Assembly: GCA_022701365.1 (NCBI GenBank) | Contig: JAKUHH010000389.1 | Span: forward strand, 248,001 to 312,000 | DNA length: 64,000 nt | Reading direction: 5' to 3' | Source: Mycocentrospora acerina | Lineage: Eukaryota > Ascomycota > Dothideomycetes > Pleosporales | Part shown: positions 35,384 to 46,313 of the stretch, one piece after another | Position numbering within the stretch: position 1 is the first letter of the stretch | How the letters are laid out: every line of letters starts with the position of its first letter | Notes under the pieces: model-generated | What the model saw: the letters and a program-made list of their open reading frames with translations, nothing else | Told to the model about the DNA's origin: nothing | The model's database searches: none | Made by a program: the position numbers and the translations under genes

Positions 35384-36138
35384 CGTTGGGGGATGGCTGC
35401 TGTTGGGCTCGTTAGTGCTGGGCGTCGAGGAGCGATATTGAGGGTTTAGCGGCGTTGACGGAACATGACGGCTCGGCAACGAGAAGGAGGCTTTATGCGC
35501 CAAGCAGGTCGGCTGGAGAGCCATGGAATTTTGTTCCTGAGTGGTGGCAAAGGGAGACTGATATCTGATTACCTTGCAAGGTTCTATTGGGCGTTGCTGA
35601 AGGCTTGCCATTCTCATCAGAGGACACTGAGAATGCTATCCACGCTCAGCTGCCAAGTGTCTCAATCCTTCTGCCAGGCCTACGAAAAGGACTAGGCCAG
35701 ACATGAGGGCAGTTGGTGGTGAAGGCGTGGGTCTGCCACTACATCTTGAATACTTTCGAATACGTGCAGAGAATACATGACGGTTGAGGGACGACTCGGG
35801 CACACGTGAAGCCTCTGGCGCTACGCCATGGCGTACTCGGCAGACAACTGCAGGTGCTGGCGTACGAGGCAAACTCTTGGTGCGGTTGCTCAGTCGACGT
35901 CGAGATAAGGGTGGGGTGCGGTCCAATGGCAAACGAGGTGATGGAGATGATTGCGAACAGGCACACCTCCGCCATTTACTCTCCGCAGCCCATGCATGCA
36001 CCTTTGTGGTGAAGTCGCAATCAAAGCTACCCTGTTCCTGTTTTGGCCTACCATGTCCGGCAGCCAGTTCGCCCTGAACCACGACCGACAACCCCCTCTG
36101 GCGGCTGATTAATGTTGTGCTGATTGAGCGGCCGGCAT

Positions 36139-36170
36139 CAGTCAAGTCAAGTCAAGTCAGGTCAAGTCAA
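36139..36170. repeat. short GTCAA tandem repeat
   Basis: About six units of TCAAG/GTCAA with one GTCAG variant, in the promoter region of the Zn2Cys6 gene. Confidence 0.75.
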
Positions 36171-36236
36171 AGCGCACACCCCCGCCTACCCGCACCCCAC
36201 ACTTTGCGGACATTCGCGCCAACCCAGAGAGACGCC

Positions 36237-36310
36237 GTAGCTGTAGTCGTAGTCGTAGTTGTAGTTGTAGTTGTAGCTGCGGTTGCAGTCGTTGTCGTAG
36301 TCGTTGCCGT
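36237..36310. repeat. GTAGTN hexanucleotide-like tract in the leader
   Basis: About twelve degenerate hexamers of the form GTAGTC, GTAGTT or GTTGTC end immediately before the start codons of the NirA-like gene, so the tract is almost certainly transcribed as leader. It could vary in length. Confidence 0.75.
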
Positions 36311-36315
36311 ATGCC

Positions 36316-39119
36316 ATGGACACCAGCACCCAGCAGCCCGACGCGCCCGCCAAAAAGGGACGGCGTGGGAAGAGAAGCGACGCCAACGAAGACAGCAACA
36401 AGAAACGGCGGTGCATATCCAGCGCCTGCGTGCCCTGCAGGAAGCGCAAGTCCAAGGTACGTAAGCAGCTGTTTCTCCGGCGCGCAAGCAGCATCTCCGC
36501 ACCCCTCAGGCTGGCTTCTTCACAGGGCCTGGCTAACACGCGACACAGTGCGACGGCACCACGCCCGCCTGCTCCGCCTGCGCCGCCGTCTACAACACCG
36601 AGTGCATCTACGACCCCAACTCGGACCACCGCCGCAAGGGCGTCTACAAGAAGGATGTTGACACGCTCAAGAGCAACAACTCGACGCTGCAGACGCTGAT
36701 CCAGGCCATCCTCAACTACCCGGAGGACGACGTCGCCGACCTGGTCCACCAGATACGCACCTGCGAGAGCCTGGAAACGGTCGCCGATGCCATTCTTGCC
36801 AGGGAGAACCGTGAGGACGACGAGGATGAACAAATCAGCCCGCTCTCGACGCCCTCGCTGGCCTCCGCCCAGCCCACCTTTGAGAGCCACCTGAGCGGCA
36901 AGATGGGCGAGCTGAGGCTTGAGGATGGGTCGACGCGCTACATTGGCGGCACCTCACATCTCCTATACCTGGGCAAGGGTGATGCGGCCACCGTGTTTCC
37001 AGACACGTACGCCGACGAGCAGTACCTGCAGATGGCGGACCCCTTCTGCTCGTGGACTACAGTCACCACAGACCCCGAGCTCGTGCAGCACCTCATCAGC
37101 ATGTACTTTTGCTGGCACTACAGCTTCTTCACGACCCTGTCCAAGAACCTGTTCCTTCAGGAGTTCAGGCTAGGCAAGCCCCGCCCAGGCTCGGGGCCAA
37201 AGACGCAGTACTGCACGCCACTGCTAGTCAACGCTATGCTGGCTCTTGGATGTCATTTCACGTCATGGCCAGCTGCGCGAGCTGTGCGCGACGATTCAGC
37301 CACAGCGGGAGACCACTTTTTCAGGGAGGCCAAGAGACTCATCATGGAAGGCGATCTGCACGAGGTTCCTACATTGGCAACTGTTCAGGCGCTGGCGCTG
37401 ATGTCTGTACGAGAGGCTGGCTGTGGAAGGGAAGCCAAGGGGTGGGTGTACAGCGGCATGTCTTTTCGAATGGCCTGCGATCTTGGCCTCAACCTTGGCA
37501 TGCACAGCAAGGACACAATCGACGAGACAGAAGAAGATGCTCGGAGAATTACATTTTGGGGCTGCTTCCTTTTCGACAAGTGCTGGAGCAATTATCTCGG
37601 ACGATTACCGCAGCTGCCGAACACGATGATCACAGTCCCCAAGTTTGATGTCTTCCCAACTGAGGATGCGGAGACTTGGAGTGCCATTACGGATTCTGGG
37701 GTCAGCCAGGCACACTCGCAGCCGAGTAGGACGCGCGCAATCTCTCTCCAGATTTCGAAATTGTGCGAGATATCCAGTGACTTGATGAACTCGTTCTATA
37801 ATCCAACCGATATGGATAAAGTCAAGGGGAAGCAGGCCGAGCTGAAGAAGCTGAGTGAGATACACGTGCGGTTGGAGACATGGAGGAGAGAGTTGCCAAA
37901 GGAACTGGAGCCCAAGGAAGGTGGACTGCCACATATGCTTGTGATGCAGTAGGTTGCAGCCGTGTTTCATTCACATATTTCCGCTAACAATGTTTACAGT
38001 ATGTTTTTCCAGCTGCTTTACATCCATCTCTTCCGACCATTCCTCAAATACAATCCAGATAACTCACCACTCCCTGCCAACGTCTCACCTCGAAAGCACT
38101 GCACGCAAGCCGCTGCGATGATCTCAAAACTCCTTCGACTGTACAAACGATCACACGGACTACGACAGATATGTAACATCTGTGTGTACATTGCTCACTC
38201 AGCGTGCACTATTCACCTACTCAATCTTCCCGAGAAGAATGCCAAGCGAGATATCATCCATGGTGTAAAGCATCTCGAAGAAATTGCCGAAGGCTGGATC
38301 TGCGCCCGACGCACTTTGGGCACCATGACCATCCTCGCCAAGCGTTGGAAGGTTGAGCTCCCTGAAGAAGCTGCTGCAGTACTTGCTCGGACAGAAGAGA
38401 AGTTTGGACCATGGAACGAAGTTAGCACGCCAAGAGCGGCTCACAGTGAGCCTGTGTCCATCCAAGAACAACAGCCATCCCCGTCCCAGATATTACCAGA
38501 TCTACAATCTTACAGCATCTCAATTCCAAACGGAACATCACCGCAGTACTTCGACCGGACGACAAACAACAACACTTCCGTAAGCATAGAACCCTTCGCC
38601 CGCTCATCCGACATACACTCCAGACCTCCTTCTGCCGCAAACACACTCGCTTACCCACGCATTCAGCGTCATCCCCACGAGCCGGTCAATCATCAAACAC
38701 CAGCACACACGCCTCAAGGAATGGGCCACACTCCAGTAACGCCAGCTTCCACACAAGCTCGGCAATCCATTGATGGCCGAAGCACTGCGGGCAACTCGCC
38801 AAGTCAACTGTTTGGTGGAGTTGACCAGCTGATGCGCGAAGGCCAGGACTGGATATTCCGAGACCAGAACCAACTCGCGGATGGTTTCGACAACTGGAAC
38901 CACAACTACGAAGACATTGCGTCATGGTTTGCGAGCGCAGGCTCACCAGCAAACGGGTACACCACGGTACCTAATCCTGCAAGGCCCGCGCAAATGAACG
39001 GCGGGCCAGTAGGCGGTCCTGCCGCACAAAACGGGTATAGCCCGAATATGAATGGAAATATGAACGGCAGCATGCAAGAGTTTACGTATGACGAGCGGAG
39101 TTGGTATGAATACCATTGA
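36316..39119 (+). CDS. Zn2Cys6 transcription factor, NirA/NIT4-like
   Basis: Exons 36316-36456, 36549-37948 and 38000-39119 give 886 aa. The zinc cluster has cysteines 38, 41, 48, 55, 58 and 66 in ACVPCRKRKSKCDG and ACSACAAVYNTEC. Directly after it is YDPNSDHRRKGVYKKDVDTL, characteristic of the NirA/NIT4 group, then a helical NYPEDDVADLVHQIRT block. A fungal-specific middle homology region follows (AKRLIMEG, SGMSFRMACDLGLNLGMH, RRITFWGCFLFDKCWSNYLG). The Gln/Pro/Asn-rich C-terminus is a likely activation region. The first intron splits the zinc cluster between residues 47 and 48. Nitrate regulation is the role of NirA/NIT4, but several paralogues exist in these fungi, so orthology is not established. 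The ATG at 36316 has a good context (GCCATGG). An earlier ATG at 36311 is out of frame. Confidence 0.8.
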
Positions 39120-39508
39120 GCGTTGATCCAACACGAGGATTGTGGAATTTTACCAAATTTTTTGGTAGTGAATGGGATTTGCACAATTCAAGCGTTGTTT
39201 CATTATGTCAATTTTTAGGGCAATGTATACCAGTAATATTTTTTTTTATGGGAAGGAGTTGGCTGGGTACAATACACTTGTGTATAGGGATCATTCTGGG
39301 CGGACAAACATGTTGTAATTCAAAATCGATACTTTTATTTCCTTCTTTTGACCAAAAAGCCTCGAATGTATTATGATTTGTACTCATTACAAACTTTGTC
39401 GTCTGAGCATCGTGCTTTGGGGCACAACACCACGCCATTCAACAGCCCTTTTTAGAAGATGTTCACATCTGAATTCAGATGCCAGAAGAACCCATGATGC
39501 CAAACATC
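39120..39508. other. convergent 3' spacer
   Basis: A 389 bp AT-rich interval between the 3' ends of the NirA-like gene (+) and an orphan gene (-). A run of T at 39239-39247 and a short perfect inverted repeat (AATTTTACC/AAATTTTTTGG-like area near 39147) are of uncertain meaning. No gene is seen. Confidence 0.35.
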
Positions 39509-40681
39509 TTACTTGCCTCCAAAACACCCTCCAGTCATCATAATCTTCCTACACACCTCCTTCCCTAACCTCGCAAACTTCGTCTTCTTCTCCAATTCCT
39601 TCTCCCTCTTTTCCTCTTCCTCCTCCTCCCTCTCCTCCCTTACCAATTCATCTCTCAAACCCACCACATCATTCCTTTGCCACGCCCCCGCTCTCACTCC
39701 AAGACAAACATCTTCAACCTTGAAGCTCCCCCACCACCTCTTCCTAACCGGCCCCACATTCGCATTTGAATCCAAGTCCTTCCTATTTGTTTGTTTTCCT
39801 ACTGCTCTTTCTTCTTCTCTCCCTCCTCGAATGCCCTCTCCTGCCCCTGAAAATCCCGAAAACATAGAGCCAGTGTCTGCCTCAGCCAGGAGACCAGGGT
39901 TACTGGCCTCCGTCACAGTGCTGAGGCGCGTGGGTGCGTGACGAATGTGGCGCTCATAAATAGAGGGGACGGTTGGCGGAGGGGACGGGGATGCAGAGGG
40001 GTGGGGTACAGAAGAAGAAAAAGAAGGCGATGACGACGTGGCGATTGAGGAGGTGAGAGACGAGAGGGTAGAAATAGCATGAAGGGGTGGATGTTGTTGC
40101 TGGGGCCAAGTGACGTTTGGCGCGTTAATGAGGACTGGTGTTTTTCGGCCGCGAGGGGGCGAGAGCCCACGCGGTGTTAGCGCACGGATCCGGTTATGGA
40201 CTGGCGGACGAGAAGGAAGGGAAGGTAACGGGAAAAGGGGGAGAGAAGAGATGGAAGATGCCGTTCTGTGGAATTCATGAGGCACCGGGACCCGGGGAGC
40301 GAATGTCAACAGAGATGTAGAACTTGATGATGCCGAGAGGCTGGGAAGTGGTGATGCGGACCGTGATATGGATATAGGCGTGGGCGACGTAGGCAGAGGT
40401 GGTAGCTGATCAGGCAATGGTGACTTAGCCTGTTGCAGCCGCAATTGCTCATCCTGTACCTGCATGGCTATATGGAAGTCTTTGTTGTTGCTAAAGAGTT
40501 GTGTGTTCGGTGCTAAGGCTACGCCTCTAAGCAACGGTTTCTCCTCGCTGGGAACTAGTCCCGACTCATGCTCACAGAGATTTGGCATTGACTTGGTGGT
40601 GAGTAGGGTGGGTTTGTTGTTGTCTTGTCGCTCTAGAGTATAGAGGGATGGAGTCTTGGTGGTGTAAAAAGAAATCTCCAT
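39509..40681 (-). CDS. orphan Ser/Pro-rich protein with charged coiled C-terminus
   Basis: No family recognised. One exon of 390 aa from the ATG at 40681. It starts MEISFYTTKTPSLYTLERQD, then has a long Ser/Pro-rich region, with SPLPDQLPPLPTSPTPIS and ATSSSPSFSSSVPHPSASPS as examples. Toward the end is a compact, better-structured block: RKRWWGSFKVEDVCLGVRAG, AWQRNDVVGLRDELVREE, then a Glu/Lys helix and GKEVCRKIMMTGGCFGGK. The tail block looks conserved-type (Trp, Gly and Cys at fixed spacing), suggesting a fungal-specific family whose N-terminus is disordered. Frames longer at the 5' end start with GTG, so I use the ATG. Confidence 0.68.
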   Translation of the reverse strand: MEISFYTTKTPSLYTLERQDNNKPTLLTTKSMPNLCEHESGLVPSEEKPLLRGVALAPNTQLFSNNKDFHIAMQVQDEQLRLQQAKSPLPDQLPPLPTSPTPISISRSASPLPSLSASSSSTSLLTFAPRVPVPHEFHRTASSISSLPLFPLPSLPSRPPVHNRIRALTPRGLSPPRGRKTPVLINAPNVTWPQQQHPPLHAISTLSSLTSSIATSSSPSFSSSVPHPSASPSPPPTVPSIYERHIRHAPTRLSTVTEASNPGLLAEADTGSMFSGFSGAGEGIRGGREEERAVGKQTNRKDLDSNANVGPVRKRWWGSFKVEDVCLGVRAGAWQRNDVVGLRDELVREEREEEEEEKREKELEKKTKFARLGKEVCRKIMMTGGCFGGK

Positions 40682-41126
40682 GATGCTGGTCGGATGGGAA
40701 ATGCAAACGTTGCAGTCTTTAAAGTGCTGTGTCAGGTAGCAACAAAAAAGCACAGCATACCCTGAACGCCTTCAAGATGTGGTGAGTCTCCAGGATCTGC
40801 GCCGAAAAAAGTAGTCGAGATGAACAGGGGATTGGAATATAACAATATTGGTGGCATAAAATTGGGCCGTAAAAATATTTTTAAATCCACTGGATAGGTT
40901 CATTCGCCTTACCAAAGATCTATTATTGGTTCCCAATGTTGACGTCTGGTTCCTCGGATAGGGAAAACACTGGTATTTTGTGCCGTGGGGTCTCCGATGG
41001 GTCTCGTGGAGCACAACCATGGACGGCCAATTTGCAATCTTTTGGGATTATTTTTGCAGCGTCGTTGTAAAATCCTTGTAACCCACTGTGCTACATTTTT
41101 TCCATATGATTCGTTTTGAATACTCC
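40682..41126. other. spacer between orphan gene and RAD18
   Basis: A 445 bp tandem minus-strand spacer, AT-rich at 40840-40890. It holds the orphan's promoter and the RAD18 3' flank. No gene is seen. Confidence 0.4.
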
Positions 41127-42391
41127 TTATGGCACAATCGCGAGTTCTGATTCGTCTTTTTTGTGTGGTTCGAGCAGGACCTGTGCATCATGGTTCGTAG
41201 ATGGTTGAGGTTGATGTGCAGGCCTATCATCGCTCCGTGATTCAGTTGGTACTTGCCGCCCGACACTATTCTCCAAATTTGTGACCTCTGCTTTAGGCGC
41301 CACCCTCTTCTGTCTTGCCCGAGCGATTAGGTCATCAAACTCGCTCTTATTCGCCTTTGCGTAGCTATGCCCATCGAAGTCTTTCCTCATTATTTTGCTC
41401 TCTTTACTTTCTGCCCGCCCACCCTGAGTGGTTTCCCACTCTTCAAGTTCTCTGATTAAATGACGCTTGCTCTTACGTACGCTTTCATCAGCATCGCAGT
41501 TTGCGTTATAGATGTTCAGCCATTCAATATGGCGCCGCTTCATTAGGTCCTTGCTGCCCCAATTTGGAATCCCGATTTCTTGTAGCTTTTTTCGAAGTGC
41601 CCCTTCCTTGAGCATCGCATAGTTGAGCTGAGATAAACGAGTTGGTGGGGGTGAGGGGTCTTTTTGCCGCCGTTGGAGGGGATTCGGAAAAGCACTCTGG
41701 GTCCTACGCGTTACGTTGTTAGCTTCAAATTCAGACGTGATTATGTTCACATATAGACATACCTTGATCTTGTACTGCGTCCCTGTGACGCGTTTTGGCC
41801 CGGACACACGTCCAGATGATTGTACACCTGCTCAGGCTTCATAGCCTGACTGCAAATCGGGCATTTAGCCATTCCATCTGGAAGAAAGTCGTCATCCCCA
41901 CTTTCCTCGCTATCCGCGACTTCAGCACGCTCGCTCCCTATTCCTTCGCTACTCTTTCCCCTTCTCGTTCGCCGACTCCGCATCTGCTTCCCGCAGCCTT
42001 CCCCTTCCTCGTCAATATCTGTGTCCTCCAATTTTCTCTTCCTCCCTTTCTCTCCATTTGCCTTTTCCCTTTGCCTCTCTTTGTCTTTTTTCGCCAACTC
42101 CAACGCGCTTCCCCTCACCTCTTGAAACCTGCCCACCACCTCTCTAACCGCGAGGTTCGGGCTCAGCTTGTCGCTCGAACATGCGCCCTTGCAGCTTGGA
42201 CATTTTCCATCCGTCGCGATGCATCTGCGTATACATATGGAGCAAAAAGTGTGGTGGCAAGATGTAATGACTGGGTTGGCATAGAACTCTTTGCACACTT
42301 CGCAGCGTAGCGCAGCCTCAACGGATTCAAACGCGGGGAGTGACGTCGCGAGCCAGTCGGTCGAGTCGGGGAGATCGAATTTGTTGTCCAT
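41127..42391 (-). CDS. RAD18: Rad18-like postreplication repair E3 ubiquitin ligase
   Basis: With Rad6, Rad18 monoubiquitinates PCNA at stalled forks (family knowledge). Exons 42391-41763 and 41703-41127 give 401 aa. The N-terminal RING has CEVCKEFYANPVITSCHHTF and CSICIRRC followed by CPSCK. A central UBZ4-type zinc finger has KCPICSQAMKPEQVYNHLDV followed by C. A SAP domain follows (YAMLKEGALRKKLQEIGIPN, then GSKDLMKRRHIEWLNIYNAN), and the tail holds the Rad6-binding area. Domain order RING-UBZ-SAP is diagnostic. A CACGTG box lies at 42486-42491, about 95 bp upstream of the start. Orthologue of Neurospora uvs-2 by family. Confidence 0.93.
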
Positions 42392-42956
42392 AAGTTTTGC
42401 ACAGAAGGAGATGTACGCGTGCCGTGTGATGAGGGTGTTTGTGTGGATGGGGCGTGTTTGGGAGGCTTGATCGTCAACGCGAGATCACGTGCTTGATGAT
42501 CAAGTGCGCTTGCCGGATCTGTCATTACGCTTTCTTCCGCCTCACCAACGCATTGCAATCACACAATTGACGACAAATGTTGACTTGGCGTGTTTGGACA
42601 CGGCGTTCAAATGTTAATGTGGACAATTCCCTAGCAAGAGTCACCGGGCTGCTACAATGTAAAGAAATGATAGGGCCTAGCAAGAACAGGCGCGTAAGTA
42701 TAAAGCAAATAAAATGCTGGCTCACTGTCACAACGTGACATTAGTTTGCAGGAAGTGATGTTTGACAGTAGTAAGATGCGACTACTACAGGTCTGCATAT
42801 TTTAAGGTAGTTGTCTATACAATGGCGTTTCGACTAAGCTCAGTTGTACCACTGCTCTAAGCTGTTAATAGACTTGTTGCAACGATATTTGTTGCATTGC
42901 CTGGCTCTTTACACATCAACGGTGGATTGGTCAAGGTTGTTACCAATAAGAATTCC
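42392..42956. other. RAD18 promoter and ULA1 3' flank
   Basis: A 565 bp tandem minus-strand spacer. CACGTG at 42486-42491 is a possible bHLH site, and just after it is a small palindrome around CTTGATGATCAAG (42493-42505). The rest is AT-rich with no gene. Confidence 0.45.
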
Positions 42957-44814
42957 TTAAACTTTGATGACCATACTCTTGCTCCGAATGCCGTCGAAGA
43001 TACATGTGTTATCCACAGGAACGTATTGCTCCGTGATAGCTTTGATGACTTCTTGTGATACTATACCACCTGTCAAAGCTCCAATGTTATGCAGCTCTGA
43101 CCCCCCTGCTCGGGTGCTATTACATGTCAGACGATAACTCATGAAGAGAAAACGGGTTTGATAACTTACAGTTCTCGGGCGAAATCTCCAATCTGTGACT
43201 TCACTGTTGCATAATCATCCTCGTCCAAGGATGAGACTGATTCCTTAACCAAATCATCTGCAATACTTAAAGCGATACCAGTGAGCTTCTCTGAGTCGGA
43301 TACTTGGTCGATCTCACCGGGCGCCTGGACTGCACCGCCGAGAGTGTCCTGATTATGCGTGGCAATGAATTTGTCCCAGGCTAAGAAGGCAATGTACAAC
43401 GGTATCAGTGAGTCGGGAAAAGTAAGCATCTGAGCAATAGATTTTGCCTGATCTCCCCATGTGATCTTTTCACTCGCCTGAACGATATGAAATGGCCGGC
43501 CACGCACTAGCTTGATGTGCGCAGCATTCTTACAAAACGCCTCGATGTGTTTCTCTTCGATTTGGGTGTTTCGGTTCGCATTCCGTTCTAGAAATCGCAC
43601 ACTGTCAACTACTTCTGCTAAATCTTTTCGTGCTTTCGACTTGTAGATGTTCTGTAGCCGGATGTAGTCGGCTGAGCGTGCCTTCATATCCGGTACAGAG
43701 CCAGGTACGGGTAGAACGCCATATTTGGTGTAGAACAATCCAATCGCATTGGCTATCACCCAGAAGGTAGGCGAATCCTCGCGCACAAGCACACACTCCT
43801 TGGCTGTGAATATTTCTCTGACAGCACTGCTGGGCTCTGGGGGATTTAACGATTTCAAAACTGCTGCTACAGCCTCGTCGAAGTTCTCTTCGCCGCCTTC
43901 AGGAGTGTTTGTACGTGCCGCCTGTGACACAATGCTCCTGAACTCAGTCTTCTCCTTGTAGTTTTGCGGTGGCTTGCCATCATGCTCCTTCTTCCAAATT
44001 CCGAGAAAGTATAGCAATAGCGCGAGATATGGAACGTGGCCGTGGTCTTCAGCGTCCAAGCTATCGATATTGGCTGTCATCTCTTCCGCAAACTGCACCA
44101 GCTCCGGCCATGGCTGTAGCAATCGAAGGTCTGAAGTTGTCTCGGGGCTTGGGTGCGTGTCTACGATCGGGAACGTGGGAGGCAAGTGCACAGAAAAGTG
44201 CGAGTAGAATCCGACTGAATGTACATAAAAGAGCGGGACTAATGCAATGCTCGCATGATCAGAGAGTCTGATGAGAAGCTCGGGACGAATGGGCGCGGTT
44301 GCGATGATGAGCGTATACGCTTGTAGAACGTTTGGCTGCAGCAGCCACGACTCAATAGGCTAAGCAGCCAGTCAGTACAACAAGTATAACCAGGCGCATT
44401 TCGAACGCACCTCTGTAATGTAGTGACCTTCAACATCCGGGTTGAGCTCTTTGAGCAGATTGCACGTGTATTCCGCCCGGTATCCCCCAAGATGCTGCTC
44501 CTCGAGAAAGAAGTTAACGCCGAGATCTGCCTCACTGACTATTGCGGAGTCCTGTATTGTGAAGTTGCCAATCCCTGGTAGTACCAAGTTCTTGAGCGTT
44601 TCCAGGCCTACGACGCCGGGTCCAGAGTTGATGAGAAGAATGTGTGAGTTCTCCAGTGCAATTTGGCCATTGGCTCCCCAGAGACGCAGTTGGCGATCGT
44701 ACCTGCCTAGATCAGCAGCCGCTGGGGTGATGACGAGAGCTTCCCGAGCTTCGGATTAGCTCACTTCTTCTCTTTAGCTGTTGGCCCTTGCACAGGTGGA
44801 GGGAGGTCCGCCAT
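42957..44814 (-). CDS. ULA1: NEDD8-activating enzyme E1 regulatory subunit (Ula1/APPBP1)
   Basis: Partners Uba3 to activate NEDD8/Rub1 for cullin modification (family knowledge). Exons in transcription order: 44814-44765, 44702-44411, 44359-43170 and 43116-42957, 563 aa. After a 16-residue leader the protein begins KYDRQLRLWGANGQIALENS, the canonical opening of the subunit. Next are GPGVVGLETLKNLVLPGIGN and FTIQDSAIVSEADLGVNFFL, then ELNPDVEGHYITE. The C-terminus has GALTGGIVSQEVIKAITEQY, PVDNTCIFDGI. No catalytic cysteine domain is expected in this subunit. The first intron donor is GTGAGC and the acceptor is GGCAG. SUMO E1 Aos1 is excluded by length and the NFFL block. Confidence 0.92.
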
Positions 44815-45104
44815 TATGTATGTGAGTGTACTGTGCTGCAATAGATGACCAGGCGAGTACGGCGGGGTTTGTTTGTGCGGTTGGGGCAGGCAGTGTTAAT
44901 CGTTTGGCAGAATCACACCGCCTGAACGCGCGCAATCACGCCGCGTTGTCGTACTAAGCAATGTGGGGATGGTGGGGATAGTGGGGATGGTAGCGGGGCG
45001 TGACACGTTCACCGTTTCGCAAGGATTGTAAATAAATGTAACCAAACGCAATCTAAATCCCCAGCATTGATTTCATATTTAGGAGTGAATATCATCTATT
45101 ATCT
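44815..45104. other. short spacer
   Basis: A 290 bp interval with the ULA1 promoter and the 3' flank of the DUF2985-like gene. A GGGGATGGTGGGGATAGTGG purine-rich run lies near 44964-44990. Confidence 0.4.
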
Positions 45105-46313
45105 CTACACATCGATAACCTTGACCTCAGGACCCTCTATTTTCTTCACCTTGCGTCCTTCCCACCAAGACATTATTCCTGCAAATGCAGCTACACCACA
45201 TCCTAAGGCAATGAAAGTTCCTATGGAGACACAAGTTAGAATTGTTCCAGCCAACACTCAACAACGACCTGATGCCTCTGCGCTGTCACGGAGTGTTACA
45301 GAGAATGGACTTACCAGTGGCCCATGTCGGCCTATTTATTCGATTGTAGTGCCACATGTAGAAACAAAGGACTGCCTGAAAAATTGTATTCAGCACCATC
45401 ATGTAGATTGTGAACCTTAGCTTCCATAGTGCCGTTGGTGGTGCGCGTGTGCCTGTGAACGTAGTCGTCTCTTCCTCACCATCGCCGCGCAAAGCATCCG
45501 GGTACTCAGGTCCTGGGCGAAACCAGGCCTTGTTCTGTTGTGTCAGATGTCTCATGGCAGCTTTGTCATGGAAGTGTGCAACCCGAATCAACCAGTACAA
45601 GTCTCTGAAGCGCCAGGGTGCAAGTCCGAAACCCGTTACGCAAAAGAGCGCGTTTAAAATCTGACTACAAATCTCAAGCCATTTTTTGTTGGCCGAGTTA
45701 TTGTCAGTACAGGAAGGATGACACATGGCTGGAGCTGCTCCAAGGAGCAAGAAAAAGAGCATGGCGCCCCAAGCCTGATTGGAAGAAAGAATTAGCACAA
45801 TTGTTTTGATCGAGCAAAGGCCAAACTTACGACAACGTTGAGGCCATAGATGGTGATGCAGAACCCAGATGGAGTCAAGAAAAACTTCCAAAAAGCCCTC
45901 AACCCGTTCTTGATAGTAGGCCCCCAATTCGCTTTCCGCTGGTGTTGATGTTTCTCATGGAAAGACTGCATACGGGCGACTCGTCGGATTCTCCTGTCCT
46001 CCAGCTTTTGATGCAGAGTTCGATGCACCGTGACCTGCGGTTCAACAGGACGATCTTTTTCATCTGGACAGACTACGACAAGACCTCCATTTTCATCTGG
46101 CTTTGCAACTCGAGTAGAATGGCCGTGCGCATCGAAACTGATATTCGCTCCTCCGGACTCAGTTTCGCGGAGTTCTGTTAAATTTGGTGCTTGTGCGATG
46201 GCGGTGGCCGTTGCCTGCCACATTCCCAGCTGAGGTCCCCCTCCAGTCATCAGCGATGTGGACGCTGCGCGCGCACGACCAAGGATGCCATCTTTCTTCT
46301 CAGAGTCGGCCAT
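45105..46313 (-). CDS. DUF2985-like multi-span membrane protein
   Basis: Exons 46313-45831, 45774-45315 and 45220-45105 give 352 aa. The 160-residue N-terminus is hydrophilic (ADSEKKDGILGRARAAS). Membrane segments follow: FFLTPSGFCITIYGLNVVAW, GAMLFFLLLGAAPAMC, ILNALFCVTGFGLAPWRFRD, FTIYMMVLNTIFQAVLCFYM and FIALGCGVAAFAGIMSWWEG. The blocks AWGAMLFFLLL...PSCTD, ICSQILNALFCVTGFGLAPW and RFRDLYWL are hallmarks of the DUF2985 family as I recall it. Function unknown. The C-terminus is lysine-rich (EGRKVKKIEGPEVKVIDV). Confidence 0.8.

Larger units (their letters stand above)
35384..36315. other. spacer and promoter of the NirA-like gene
   Basis: This 932 bp spacer holds the SNF2/RING 3' flank and then the regulator's promoter. 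It contains a GTCAA repeat near 36139-36170 and a GTAGTN tract at 36237-36310. Frames crossing it have no family match. Confidence 0.45.

Noticed and set aside
39513..39941. 142-residue plus-strand frame
   Set aside because: It is antisense to the Ser/Pro-rich orphan gene and arises from its Glu/Lys and Ser/Pro codons.
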